Shown here: one piece after another, positions 38,701 to 53,700 of the stretch | Position numbering within the stretch: position 1 is the stretch's first letter | Layout: each line of letters begins with the position of its first letter | Origin: Icerya purchasi | Taxonomy: Eukaryota > Arthropoda > Insecta > Hemiptera > Monophlebidae | NCBI GenBank assembly: GCA_039619475.1 | Contig: CM077115.1 | Span: 154,045,774 to 154,109,773 of the forward strand | DNA: 64,000 nucleotides | Direction of reading: 5' to 3' | Program-made: the position numbers and the translations under genes | Notes under the pieces: model-generated | What the model was told of the DNA's origin: nothing | What the model saw: only the letters and a program-made list of their open reading frames with translations | The model's database searches: none

Positions 38701-41700
38701 AGCGCATTAAATGTATTCTATTAACCCTAAATAAATATCTATATTTCTAAGCAACGTTATATCGCGATTCTAGTTTCATCAGTAATAAAACACGAATAAA
38801 CAGATACGCCGTTTTGTTCTCGCCCCGTCTTATTTAGAAAAGATTACAGTTTAATATCGATAGATTTCAAAGTGTAATTAATTTTTTTTATTTAATATCA
38901 ATTTAAAGTGAAGTAATTATATAAAAACACGAGAAAATTAAGTACTAATTTCTTTATACATAAAATAATGAATTAATCATTTGGAGATCTACGATTTTCA
39001 ATATTTTTTCATACATCGCTTTAAAAATGATTGCAGCGATCATACCTTCCCCCGAAAAACTAAAATACTATCATATATTCGTTTAACCGTAATTTCAGTA
39101 AAAATTTTTAGAAAAATTAACTAGCTCTCGCCATGAGTCTAAAAACGTAAAAGTAAATTTAAAAAAGCGTACATCCGTAATAACAAATCTTTACTCATCT
39201 CAATAACAATTTTAGATGAAGGAAAAAAAATTAACTATATAAATTATAATAAACCTGAATTAACGGAACATTTTTAAAATTAATTAAAATCAGACTGGGT
39301 TCTGTATTTAGTTCAAAAGTTTTGTTACGTTGCATTTTCCGTTCGTGATTTATATTCAGGTTTCATAAATTTCGTAATAATTTTTTATAAATGTAAATTT
39401 TAATAAACACAACTAATGTTTTCATTGCTTTAAATGAAAATATCAAAAAAAGAAAACAAAAGACGTTAAACATAAATTACTCAATTTTAGATACTATTTA
39501 CATTTCATAACACCTGCGGAACTTTTCAATTAACAATTATTTTTGAAAAAATGTGAGACCATCTTTTATTATTCGAGGTGAAGCCAAAAATAAATTAATA
39601 ATGCGAGAATTTTTAGAGTGGAAGGCAAGAAAATATTTTTAAAACTTTTTTGCTAATTAAACCTAATACTGTGAAATAATTAAAATTTCTTCGCTAAAAG
39701 TAAATTCACATTACCAGAATTCGTAAATGTTTTAAAATTAAAGAAATATTTATAACCAGCTGACCCGGCGAACTTCGTACCGCCTCAGAATCAATAACTG
39801 TTGTGTTAAGTTGAATTAAATTCTGTTTTTTATTAAGATAAAATTAATACTTGAAATTGATTAAGTTCAATAAATGTACAAAAATCAAAATGAAAAGTAT
39901 TTTAATTACACCTGGCAGCAAGGTATTATTCGCCTTAATAGCAAAAATCGGTATAAATTTACTTTAAAAAATTAAAGTAAATTACTTTAGAAACATGTTT
40001 TTTCGGGCTATACTATCAGCTAACAACGCAGAGTACACACTCAATTTATATACTTTTTAATAAAATGCGTTCTCTGTGCGGTTAGCTGATGATGGGGGCT
40101 ATACACGAAAAAACGCATTTCTAAAGTAATTTAATTTCTTAAATAGAAGCCATAATATATGATCGTCTACGCGCAGAACACTGCATACGACACGTCGAAA
40201 AAGAAGAAGAAAGTAAATTTATACCGATTTTTAGGATTTCGTACACATATAATGTTCGAAAGAGTCGCAATAAGATGGTTCAGAAATTACAAAAATATTC
40301 AATTATACAATAGAGCTTGGAAACGGTTTGACTTATCAGAATTGGATCGTAAATTACAACTTCTATCTGTGACAATTTACATCTTTAAGCTGAGCGATTA
40401 TCCTGGGCGGCAAGAAACCGTCTAGAATATATAATATGGAATTTAGAACGACCTCAAAAATCACCCTTGAAAAATTCATCTCATCACCAGATAACCCCCT
40501 TTAAAAGCGAAATTCAAAATATAAAATAAAACACTGCAACCCTTTCTATAAAATTCAAAAATTACGGTTAAACAATTACTTAAACCCCCCTTTTGGGCCA
40601 AAAACAGCAAAAAAAAAATGAATTTTCTTCATAATTTTTTTTTTAAATTTCGTATTCTGCTATTCGGGGCCAAGACAAATCCAACAAACCAAAGTAAAGT
40701 AAAGTAAATTGAGTTCCATACCCTTGAGAGGGCGTTGGGATTGTGAAAATAAGCTTTTCATAATGGTACTAAGCCCAACGGCACTAATGAGAGTAGGGGG
40801 GCCAGTTCTTTTCTCTCGGTCGCCTTTACTTTCCCAGATTTCTCTGGTACCCAATTAGTTTAGGCTGGGTAAGCTTGGGAGCGACTTGGATCCGGGACGA
40901 GACAAGTCTTGAACCCGTGACCGCCAACTTGGTAGCCAAGCACCTTAACCACTAGCCTACCACAAATCAGTCCAGCCGTTCTTAAGTTACAAATGGTGTA
41001 ACTAAAACCCGACTTTGTTTTATAAATATAGATTTTTGTTTACGCGATTAATTATACACCATGGTTACAATATTTAAACATGCAATTTCATTTTCGATTT
41101 GAAAAATTAAAATACTTTTTCTTTGAAAACTTAAACAAAGATTATTTAAATAGCAAAAACATCACAACCTTTTCTTTCAAAAATTAGTAACTTTCAAAAT
41201 ATAATGAAACATAAATTGTTTCATAATTTTATATATATTTTTTCAAAAATGTAGTATAATCAGCAACATTAAGAGTTTTCACTAATTTTAACTGTTATCA
41301 ATATAATTATTATATAATTATTATAACAAATTTCGTTAAACTGCATTGCTTGCGCTGGATTTTAGACGTCGAGGAATAATTTTTTAATTTTATCAATGTA
41401 ACACAAAAATCTATATATATAATTAATAATGACCAACTTCACGGGTTTTTTTTGTGATACAATGGTCACTTTTTTATTTATTAGTAGTATTGCTCGATTT
41501 GAAATACATACTTTCTCATTGTACAGACGTGGGCACTGTTCATGGCGATTTTATAAGCAAGTGGGTTGCCGAAAGCTAGTCTACACCACCGATTCGCGCG
41601 TAAATGTGATGGTATGCGAAGTAATTTACCCTACTTGGTTCCACGCGACTATGAACATTTATTTATTTTTAATAATTTCCGCTCTTCGTTACTAGATCTT

Positions 41701-44700
41701 GAATAAGTAAAGTGAGTTCCATACCCTTGACAGGGCGTCGGGATTGTGAAGTTAAGGTTCACAATGTACTAAGCCCAACGGCACTAATGAGAGTAGGGGG
41801 GCCAGTTCCTTTCTCTCGGCCGCCTTTACTTTCCCAGATTTCTCTGGTACCCAATTATTTCAGGCTGGGTAAGCTTGGGAGCGATTTGAATCCGGGACGA
41901 GACAAGTGTCGAACCCGGAATATAGAACTTTAATTTGGTAGTCTAATTGTTCCAGTACCTCAGCCTATCACTACACGTTACATTAAATAAATAAATAAGA
42001 AAAAGAAAAAATCGCTTGCGCTAACGCTAAACTGAAATCACTTGCAAATAAAATCAGTCGAAACGTGACGTGACGCACTGCACACTTTATACATTTACCA
42101 GCTGTTCTATTAATCATTATTCTGAGTTGCTACCGTTCAATGTTATAACATCAGAATGGCCTACTAAAGAATGAAGAATTTTCACATCATTTTGGAATTT
42201 TCGGAATTCATTATTTTTTATTTACTGAAATACCGAACGGAATAGGACAGTGGCATTAAAAAAAATTGTCCTACTTTGTGCAACTGTGTCAAGTTTGACA
42301 ATCGGAAAATTTTTAACTTCAGAAAATATTATAAAAAAAAAAAACAATAAAAAAAGTAATCTTTTTAGGAGGGGGAAAATCAAAATTGGACAATGTTTTT
42401 AAAAATTTTCAACTGCGTTACAAAAAGATAATGGAGAATAAGGTTGACGGAAGCAAAAATTAAAATTTCACTGCAAAATAATAGACAATATTTTTAAATA
42501 CTTCACTTAAATAATTTTTATCTTTTATTTAAAATTTAAAGTCACATACGGTATCAGCTTTGGCGATGGCTTTTAATTCGTCGTCTATTTCTTTAGCGTG
42601 CACTTGTTCCGATGGTGAAGTTTCCATTTCAACGATCGATTCCGATAAAATTCCGCCAACAAGCCGATATTCGTGATGTTCATCGTCTTCTTCATCATCA
42701 AATTCCAATTCTAACGGTTGGTTTTTAAATAAGCCAGTAACCGGATCAAACGGATTATGACTAATATATTCTTTGGCTTCTTTGAAAATGGCCACACCCT
42801 GTCAGTTAAGTAATACCTTTGTTATATTTTTCGATTTATAAAAAAGAAAATGTGTGTATTAAGGCTTATATGGCAAATTTTTGCACTTTACAATAATAGG
42901 GCACATATACATTCTGCATGATTAAATTAATGTTTACATTCATACAAAACACTAAAAAAAAAGTTCAAATGGTTCAAATGCTCGTTTCATAAAAATTACA
43001 CCGTTATCTAGAATTAATTAAATATAACGTACGCTAATAGTAGTATTTCTAGTATGGCGATGTATACCATTAAACTTAATCACTGACGCGCTATCTTTTC
43101 TGAATTAAAATATATATTTTGTAAAGTCACATGGAGAAATATATTTATTCTATTTTAAAAACGGCGCGATAATTATTTTTATTTTAATATTATTATTTTT
43201 TATAGTCGGGCCATTTATGTTTTAAATTTAATCTAGTGTTCGATACAAGAAACATTCAATTAAGTTTTTAGTTTCCTGTGTTATCCAATTACTTTTTTTG
43301 TATAGTTGTTACATTTTTTCCAACAAAAAAAAGTTTCTTATTTTTACAACACCTATTGAAGAAAGTAAAAAAGAAGAATTACAAAGAAATCCAACTTACA
43401 GACTATAACAAGAAGAACCGCGACAACTTAAAGACAAAAATAAAAACAGAATTAAATAAAAACATTATTTAATAATTCTCACGAGTATGTATTAAATAAC
43501 GCAACAACTCTAAAGAGAAATAAAGGAAAAAACCTTGCACCGGTCAACTCAATTTTCGTTAAAAGTGTTTCTTTCCGTACTTTTCAAACTGAATGACACA
43601 AATACAACAGTAATAAATAGCGGTAATTATTAAAATTCCATCATTTAACTGCCGGAAAAATGGGTTTGTTTTACATACGGAAAGCTAAGACACGGCAATT
43701 TTCATGTTCTTCAATGGAAGCATTACTGAGTGATTACAACAATGTTTTAGATAAGTGCAGCGCGACATCCTGGGTTGCCATAATTTTAAAAATCTTAGTC
43801 CATTGCTGGGTACTATCAACTGTGAACTACAACTCTACTTTTCCGTTCACATATCCACTAAGCTTATTATATATTGCTGAGATTGTTCGTATGTTTAGAG
43901 TACATTTAATACTCTTGTCTTTTCAAATTTTATGACTACTTGCCAACTGGAGTTTTTGGGGAAGTGGAATGCTGGTGCGTATAAATAGGTTTCAGTAGGT
44001 GTGTATGACACTGAGTTTGAATGTAGATGCGATTACAAGTTTTAAGCGATACATGCCGGTATATTATAATACTTAGCACTACAAGTTTGTTCGGTCATAT
44101 TGCTTTAATCTGCCAGTATGGGTTTATGTAAGTTTGTTTCAGCTAGATTAATAATTTATATACCGTTGTTTAGCTCTATAAGTGCAAACTATAATTGGCC
44201 GAAAGGTTGTCGTTTGTACATTGTTACAAATAAATAAATAAATGAACAATAATAATAATAATAGTAGTAGTACGAAATGTTTCAAAAGTACCGCATATTT
44301 TAGTAGTGAAGAAGGATTCCTCAGAAAACGTAGAAATAAATGGGTGGCCCATACACCGTTAAAAAATCTATTGAATTGCAAAATTAAAATTTTTCTCCAT
44401 CGTAATTAATTATTTTTTTTATATTAAATTTCGATACTGAACGATGATCAAGAACAATGATTTTATAGACACAAGGCAAATAAAAATCATTTTCAAGGTA
44501 GATTAGGTAAATCCAAACAATCGACTATTTTTGTTTTGTTAAAAAAGTAAATAAATATTGACAGAATCATACCGTCAGTGCGATTGCCTCGTTTATTTTT
44601 TAAACTTTTGAGAAGCATGTTCAATATTAAACCATAATGTTCCTATTTTCAAAAAAAATGTTCAAACAGAGTGCAATGAAAACTCAGTGAGTTCGTAAGA

Positions 44701-47700
44701 TACAATTATTTTTACAAATAAAATATAAGGCATTATGGTGCACGTAATTTATCTTGTACATCACTGTTTCCAAAAATCAGTGACAGTCAAAATATATAGT
44801 ATATTTAAGGGAGTCCGAAAACTATTTAAAAAATAAATCGAAAATGCCACCCTTTTGCACATTTGAATTCTCCATTTTATTCTTATCAAACCGATGTGTA
44901 ACTTTCTATAAATAACTCTTTTCTTATGCTCCGAAAATCGATTTTTATAAAAATTAAATTCTCCAAAATTTAAATTTCGAAGAACAAAAATTAATACACA
45001 ACGCGCTATCTATAAAACACAGATATTCTAAAGTATTGCAGAACGATGAAAATAAAGAGTCGACCTTGGTGAATTATTTTACGAGACATCAGAAGTTTGC
45101 GTACGCAAAGTACGAATATGCTCGAATGTTATCAATTTCATTACTAATGTGAAACACATTAGCGTAATTATTTTATAGTTTATTTAATGAAAAATTCCAT
45201 GCAAACTTTTAAAAGCTGTTATTCACAGAATATACTTTTGGAGATGAACGTCCGTATCGATTTCATTATTTTCCCTTTTTTTTTTTTTTTATGAGCCTTT
45301 TTGTTTTGGATATTTATTACAAGCTACAGACTTATTATTACACAGAAAAACATGACTTCTCAAACAGCTCTTTAAAAACATAGTCTTCCGGAGGAGCAAG
45401 TTTAATGATTTAAAGTCCCTGTGTTAAGCTGTAGTGCAAAAATTTGGTTCCTCATATTTTCTAGAAATATACCCAACTTAAACCGATACTTAATTTTTTT
45501 TTTTTTTAATCAGATAAAAACTACTTATAAAAATCTTTAGCCAATTATATAATTGATCAAGCAATATATATATATATATTTATATGTAAAGGGGGAGAAA
45601 ACAAAAAGAAAAAGATTCCAAATAAACAATTAGTAGTGACGAACATAAAACTAGTTTGTAGCTCATAAAAATTAATTTCAGAATAAAAATGTATACCTGT
45701 TCCCGCATTCGCAGTGCTGCACGATAGAACATTGTCTCTTTAGAGTTATAATATAAGCAATTTTCAATCATTAAATTGAAATCGGACTCGAAGTCATTTA
45801 TCGTGGAATATTCCATATTGTTAACTTTCATTTCTATGGTTTGCAGGTCCATCGGGTATTTTATGAAATCCCGATAGTCGGGCACTTCTTCAACATTAAC
45901 CGGTTCTAAAAATACTTCGCCAGTATCTTTCGATTTTAAGTACTGAACAATCGAATCTAGAAAACTCTTAAATGGATTTAATTCAAGCATGCGGCGTTCC
46001 TCTTTGCTGAAATGTAAAAAATTTCAAACCGATAATGAACCGTATTTTTCGGCATTAATTAAGGCGCATTTTAATTCTTTTCCTTAATAAATTTTTTATT
46101 CCATTCTGACGCGAACTGCCGATATAATTTTACGTTCGAATGTATTTTACTGGAATATGATACAAAGTGTTGTTGTTGTGCACATTTTTATTTTTTATAT
46201 TGAGAAAATTAAAGCAGTTTATCCGAATAATATTTAATTGAAATGTAATAAGCTTTTAAATGATTTTACTTTTTAATTTAAGTGCGAAAATATAATATAT
46301 AAAATCAAAAAAAAAAAAAAGGCTTAATGAGATGAAACGTACTAATTTAAAAGGTTTCAATTTTTACGAAAGTCAAAATAATCGTAACACGTTGGAAGGA
46401 AAACGGGAAAACAGTGATACTGCGTGAAACTTTATGCAAATACTTCTCAACTTTATTGAAATTCATTTTCTTTACATTTCATAAATACGAAATTCAAAAT
46501 GGCAGCATTCGTTATAAACTTTCGGAACACGCGCGTTTGCAGTTTCTTAATTTTTATTTATACGCTTATTAATGACAAAGGCAGTTCTTTTTTTTTTTTT
46601 TTTTTGAAGTTATCAATGCATTCAAATTTCACGACAATTTTCGTATTTTACGCTGAAAATACTTTTTTTTTCAAATTTTTGAATTTTAATGTGATTTGAA
46701 TATTAATGTTGCGCTACTTCTACACGATAGCTTAAAAATGTATATGTATTATTATAAGCTTTTTAATCACCTGAAGAAGAAAATAATTCGAAAAAAAAAT
46801 TATGTTAGTCATTACCGGTAAATAAAACATTTCAACCCTTACTCCCATGCGTAAACGGCTGTGCCACCTAAAGCACTGAGCTGGGAAATAAAAAGATAAT
46901 GCAGACGAATAAAACAATTTTTCTCGTTACGCTATTAATTATTAATATCATAATGGCAATACGGTATATAATCTATACTTACTTCAACACTCTTTCCTTT
47001 TTTTTTCGTTCGCGTTTCTGTATTAATTCGCATAGTAGTCTCACTCGCTCCAAATCTTGCCTGACATGATGTCCATACTTTTGTTGCAACTGGACCAATT
47101 CCTAAAAACGTTTAATGCAATTTTCAAGAATTAGGAAAATTTTAATCTTCAAGGAACCGTTCGATCTTAATACTACACTCGAATTATATTAATTAGACAA
47201 TTACTTTTTTTACGAAAGGTCAAATGTTTTCATTTTTCAAAAATCAGTTTTATTTTATATATTTAAACGTAGAACACAAGCGGGAAATATCCTCTAGTAC
47301 GTTGTTTTTCAATTAAAAACATTTAATTAATCCATCCAATAGATTTTACATTTTGGTATGCAGAGTAATACTATTTTTTTCTTGTTCTCTTTGTTTTTAG
47401 CTTGTATTTATAATTACAGTTGTTAAATTTCTATGCAGTTTTATTAATAAGATTGCATTCTTATTATTATTTTTTTTTTTAAATTTTAATTTCGTATACT
47501 ACATTTCTACTTAATATAAATGTTTTGCCGGTAACGTGTTTCGAATAATAATGCTAACGCCTGTTCGAATTATGTCCGAGTTATTGTAAATAAGTAAAAT
47601 AAATAAATGCCAACCTGATCTTGTAAGTGATCTACGTTGGTAACTTGTTTGGGTTCATCACGTCTAGCAGAGTGGTAACTTTGCAAACGCCTTATTAACG

Positions 47701-50700
47701 GCACACCGTGTCTAAATTGCCGTTTCAGAGTCCAGTATGCGATCAGTCTTTGCATAAAATAAGCTTTCTTTGGAATATTTATCAATGATGCTATTTCTTG
47801 TATTCTATAATATTGACAAAAAATTTCATCACACGAATTCAACAAATGTATAAATAATACATTTTTGTATTATACTAAAATAAAAAACTTGGATATTAAA
47901 GTGAGAAACACAAATATTCTTATAAAAAAATTTACTTTTTCTTAAGTTTTAAATATTCATATACACTGTCTCGTTGCAACATCATTCCTACAATTTTTAA
48001 CATTTCCTTACGGACTGTTGACTCTTTCAAACATACCAAATTATAAATTTTGAATTATTATTCGTGTCTAAAACGTTTTCCGACGATAAAACAAAAATCA
48101 AATCTCTACTTGCTTAATTGATTAACTTATTTCAAATCCAAAACTTACACATACCTCTGGCTTCAGTAATTGTCAATAAAACATGGATCAAAAACAATTT
48201 AATATGTATATATATCATTAAATAAATGTATTAAGTTTTCGCGTTGGTCGAGATGCTAGAACCACTTTTTGTTCGAGATCTCGCGGCGACCAGTAAAAAT
48301 TGTTAAAAACAAATAATCGTTAATATCCGTACGGAAGGACATAGCAAATCAACACGCATACGCATGTGGATATCAATGTGTAGACACACACATTTAAACT
48401 ACACTTGTATCAGCAATAACAATCAGTTTCAAACATAGTCTTGAAATATGGAATAACTACAAACACTGCCAATATCAGTACACTGAAAATACATCAGTAA
48501 ATAATCGCGATAATCAAAATCAAGTTGCACAACTAATAAGAATAAAAAAAGTATTTTATGAATAATTAAAATTAATAAATAGAACTAAAAAACTTTTTTT
48601 TTTTTTTTTTCGATTTCAGCCTCTATGGACCCCGCTAAACAACCAAGTTTTCATTTTACACCTTTTCCTTATTCCGTTCTTAACATCTTTTCCAGTATTT
48701 CTTGAGACCCTCCATCAAGGCATTTTTATGGCTTATCGAAAGCGACCTCTTCCGGTTAACTTGTTCTATTTTAAAGATTGACGTCGCAACTGTTTTATGA
48801 AACCATTCCCCTTATTAAACACATTTGTGTTTCAGTAACATCCATTAATTTCATATCCTTTTCACATTCATTGAACCATGCAGGTCTTATTTTCTTCGTT
48901 TTCATGAATTCATAAATTCTCTTGGTTAACCTATCCTCTTGCATTCTGGTAATACGTCCGTAAAATAATAATCTTCTTTTCCTTATTGATATGGACAATG
49001 GTTCAATTTTGCTATATAGTTTATAGTTCGAAACCCATTTGAACTGTCCATCATTCCATTTAACTCCTATAATCTTTCTCAGGATTCTCCGTTCCCTTAT
49101 TTCTAATTGATTTGTTAATATTTTCTTGTTTAGATTTAACGTTTCTGATGCATATAACCCTTCTGGTTTTACAACTGTAGCATAATGTATTAGTTTTGCT
49201 CCTATGCTCATTGCTTTTTTATCGTAAACATTCTTCACCAAGTGATATGCCCGACCTAATTTACATATTCTACTATTCATTGCTTTTTCTTCTAGTCCAT
49301 TTTGTTGTATAAGTTCCCCTAGATATTTGAACTTTTTAATTCGCATTATTTTTCCAGCAGATGTATTAAAATAGTCTGGGCTGTTTTTAATATTTGTCAT
49401 GTACTTGGTTTTTTCAACAGATTTCCGAGACTTTTATTAGTTGGTTGATCTTATTCGTTGCTGACGTTAAATCATTAGCAAAGATAGTTAAATCCGCGAA
49501 CGCCGAACAGTCGATATGTATTCCTTTATTCTTAGTACCAAGTCTGAATTTATGTTTGTTATCCTCTTCATCCATCAGAATTCTCCATTCTCTAATAATT
49601 TTTTCCAATATACAATAAAAAAGGATTGGTGATAAGCTATCTCCTTGTCTTACACCCTTAACAATCTCAAATGGATCTGAAATTTCTCCTCTAAATTTAA
49701 CCCCTTTATTCATTGTAAATAATTTTATAAAACGTACCCACAACTTTATACACGCATTATAATGTGATCGATATATATATATATATATATACATAGACAT
49801 ACATATACACATTCACATATATATATACGTATGTATTTATATAATAATGATCATGTTATTTTTACCTGGGGGAATAAGAAAAGCCTATTAGGTTTTTTTT
49901 GTTATTTAGAAATATTAAGTTTTCGAATTACGTTTAATCCTTTTTGCGTTACGTTTATGACATTTATTTTTTCCTTCTACATGCAGAACCAGAAATCAAA
50001 AAAATTATATCATCAATTAAAAACGACTTCTTATAATAATTATAGAAGTTTATTATCTGAGAGTCAAAGGAGTGTCCCCATATGAAGCCTGAAGAATTTT
50101 AAATATTTATAACATTAAAAAATAACAAATAGAAACGTTATACCAATACCTTTCCGGAGGTATTGTAGGTATAGAAATTACAGGTACTAAAGACCGCTTT
50201 TTGGCTAGTGCTTTGCGAGCATTTTTCACTTTATCCACCGGCGAAGGAGTCAATGATTTCTTTTTTTTATCCATTGCGTTTAAACATGGTTTATTTTCTG
50301 CATTAGCGGGTGTGTGAACATCGCAGTAAGCGATTTTTTGAACCAATACAGCTCCTAAAAATTTAAAAAGTATTTCAATGAATATTTCATAATGCATAAA
50401 TAATTTTGGCAATGATTAATCTGATTGATGAATTTATTACTTAAAATAGGTAAAAACTAAAGATGCTCATTTGCACTCCGTATTGTAACAATGATACAAA
50501 GTTTTAGTAAGGGTTAATAATAAACGGAAAATCCAAAAATTATAATGGAATTAATCACTGTTTTAGCAAAATATAATAAACAAATATGCAAAGAAAAGCT
50601 TCACAGACAAAATTGCAACATACAAAAAGGTACTTAACGGAAAAAAATTCAGCTTTTTTTATAAAAATTAACTTGTAGTCTCAAAAACATTTAAAATCGA

Positions 50701-53700
50701 ATTGTTTCTTTCCCCTTCAAAAACGTAAAAGTAATAAAACTATATTTCAATTTCTCAACGATACTTTTACGGTTTCGTAAAAGTTCAAAAAAGTAGAAAA
50801 ATAATAGATGAAAAAGAACAAATTTTTTCAGGCATATGATGTACCGATAGAAAGCCCGCTGTTCAAAAATAACGGAACTATATTTTAGTTCCTTACGGCG
50901 ACAAAAAATTTACAAAAATATGCTAAAGAAAAAGCATTTACTTTTTGACAGCACGAGTATTATATTTAAAAATTTTTAAGCAATCTATAAATTTGTAAAT
51001 TCATGAGAAAATTGCACGAAAATTACATTCAATATTACAACTTAGAAAATATTTATGTTGAATTTAGTGTAATATAAATGTAAATTATAATAATTCTTAA
51101 TCGAAAATATGGAATCACTTTGTGTTATTAATTTATTTTTGCATCAGAAGCTTTTATTACGAAGTTTAAATTATCTTCCTATGTCAACCTTACTATATCA
51201 TCCAATGCAGATAAATTTAAAATTCATTTCAAAAAAATCCAATATTTAAGAAAATATAAACTCACAATACTTCATATTTGAAACGACAAAATGCACGGTT
51301 AAGACTATATAAACTCGGCGTAAAACTTTGTAAAGATATTAAAAGTCGATACAATATATAAGACCGTCAGTTTGGTATGTACAAAAATATCACCTGTTCG
51401 ATATGTTAAAATTTTTAGCTATAAGAACATGATCAAATTGTAATGAAGGCCAATAATAATCTAAGCGATGTTATAATTTAATAAAACAGGCTAATGATAT
51501 CTTTTTCAATTTCATTATCGTGTATTCAATTTGAAGTGTCTGGATATAAAAATATTCAAACATTATGTACATAAAATAAACATTTAACTATCCAGATGTG
51601 AAGATCTTAATTAGGAAAACATATACTCTAAAGATATTTTTATAAATTTAAAAAAAAAAAAAAATGCAACGCATTAATAACATCTTTTTACTAAATTGTT
51701 AATAAAAGGAGATAAATAAATATATTCGATAATTTAAGTACCTAACGCATTATCCTCAGCAGTTTCCATTTTCATATACAAACCAGCTTGTTGAGCGCAA
51801 GTTACATGAAATGCCGAATAACAGTTTGTTCTATGGCACTGTATGCATGCTCCTACACCACGTTGCTTACATATATAACAAGTAAGTCGCCATCTCGCAG
51901 TAGGAATTGATTCTATACTATCAATCGGTTCCAAAAATACCTATCGATCAATTGATATACAAATTGTAAGGTACGCTCTTTACAGTTTAATCTTATACAA
52001 TTTATGCACACGCAACACTCAGCAATTTTCACATCTTTTTTATTCGTTTTTTTGATTTCAAACGATAACTTCATGTATCATTTAATATTATCAAACGTAC
52101 TCAATTAAATAAATCTCCGAATAAATTAATTTAAATCATATATAAGCACATATATAAATGAAATCATTTTTCACGATTGCAATGGAAACGGATTATTGTA
52201 GAATGGGCCGTGAAAAGAAATGCGTGAAATCGAAAAGAAAAAATATGTATCTTTTTAAAATTAAATTATATCTTACTAGTCTGTTAATCTATAAACTTAT
52301 TATATACTAGCTGTGCCCGCGGCGTTGCTTGCGTAAATTATGATTCTAAAAAATTACTTTATTTGTTAAATTACACCCGCGCGGAATTCAGTTCATGACT
52401 GTGTAAGAGTATCAGTAAATGATTATTTGTCAAAAGATTTTTTATTGACCGTGGCGGCTCCTGAATATTGGGGAGACTAACTTTTCCAGAAGCACAGCAC
52501 ATACCATTAGGTTCATTGGCCCATTTTTTGGCAAAACACTTGGAGCAGATCTTATTCATGGCTCCAATTTGGATGGAAGACTGTTGAGCATAATCAATCT
52601 GCGGATCGTATCTGAAAGCCGATCTGTTACTGTGAGCTAAAACTCGATTACGAACTCTAGTCGTTGACGTCTGTTGTCTTTCTCTCTGATCTCGAAGGCG
52701 TTGGGAACGCTCAGAGCTCGGTTCCCTATTGCGAGCTTGTATATTTCTAATCTTTTGCTCTTCAAGCCGCTGCGAACGCTCGATACTCGACTCTCTAGCA
52801 CGCGATTGCGACGCGTATTCTCTCTGACTTGCAAGACGATTTTCAGTTTTTGATGAAGATTCTCCATTACGACGTATTTTTGATGCCCTCACCTGGGAAC
52901 TATTTCTAGAAAGTTGAGATCGTAATCTTTTGGGCATTTTGTACCTTTTACAAAAGATAACGGTAACGCTCGAAAATTTTCATTCCTTACGTTAACACAC
53001 TATTTCCATTGGTGATGAGCTTGTAAACGATGCTAAGGCGATGTTTATCCGAATTTACATTTCCCGATGGTAATTAACATTGATATTTTAATTTTTTATA
53101 AAAAAAGTTTTTGCAGCGCACGCGATGTAAGTAATTGTTTAGGTCATTTTTTTACACCTTGAGTTACATTATTGGAGTTTTAGTAAGGGTCCCTAATTTT
53201 TTTGAAAATATAATATAGCCTATGTCACCCGGAGATAGTGTAGCTTCCCAACGGTGAAAGAATTTTTCAAATCGGTCCAGTAGTTTCGGAGCCTATTCAA
53301 TGTAAACAAACAAACAAACAAACAATCAAATCTTTCCTCTTTATAATATTAGTATAGACGTATTCAGTTATTAAGCAACTTAAAATTTTACATTTGTTTA
53401 TTATCCTCCCTCCACCAGTTGTTGCCTGCCTTTCAATCTCATCATATGACAGAAATAACTGCAGTGAATTGACGAAAAAGTGTTTGTATATTTATTTTCG
53501 ATCGTCAACTTTTTAAAGTATTTCTGTGTTTGTAAACACTGGAGTTGAAGACCCAAACGAAACACGGATCTCAAGAGAAGAGCCTCTAGATATAAGTATA
53601 TATATTAATTACAACGTAATTCTTAAGCTACCTCCCATTCAAAAAAATGTCCCAATTTTATGTAACGCTAAACGTCCCAATTTTAAGTAACGCAAAATGT

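Larger units (their letters stand above)
39756..41032 (-). mobile_element. Second Helitron, interrupted by a SINE
   Basis: On minus the element begins A/TCTATATTTATAAAAC at 41032 and ends GCCGGGTCAGCTGG at 39756, followed by T. CTGG fits CTRR, and a GGCG...CGCC stem lies just upstream. The 1.28-kb span includes a 274-bp SINE (40691-40964). No Rep/helicase fragment was recognised. It lies in Br140 intron H/I, in the same orientation as the gene. Confidence 0.75.

Noticed and set aside
40159..40425. 88-codon plus-strand open frame inside the Helitron
   Set aside because: Opposite to the element's orientation, no recognised domain, and it partly overlaps the foldback arm.
48239..48300. tRNA-like patch (GTTGGTCGAGATGCTAG and GTTCGAGATCTCGCG)
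   Set aside because: Resembles box A and box B, but spacing and body are unclear and no second copy was seen; not enough to call a SINE.
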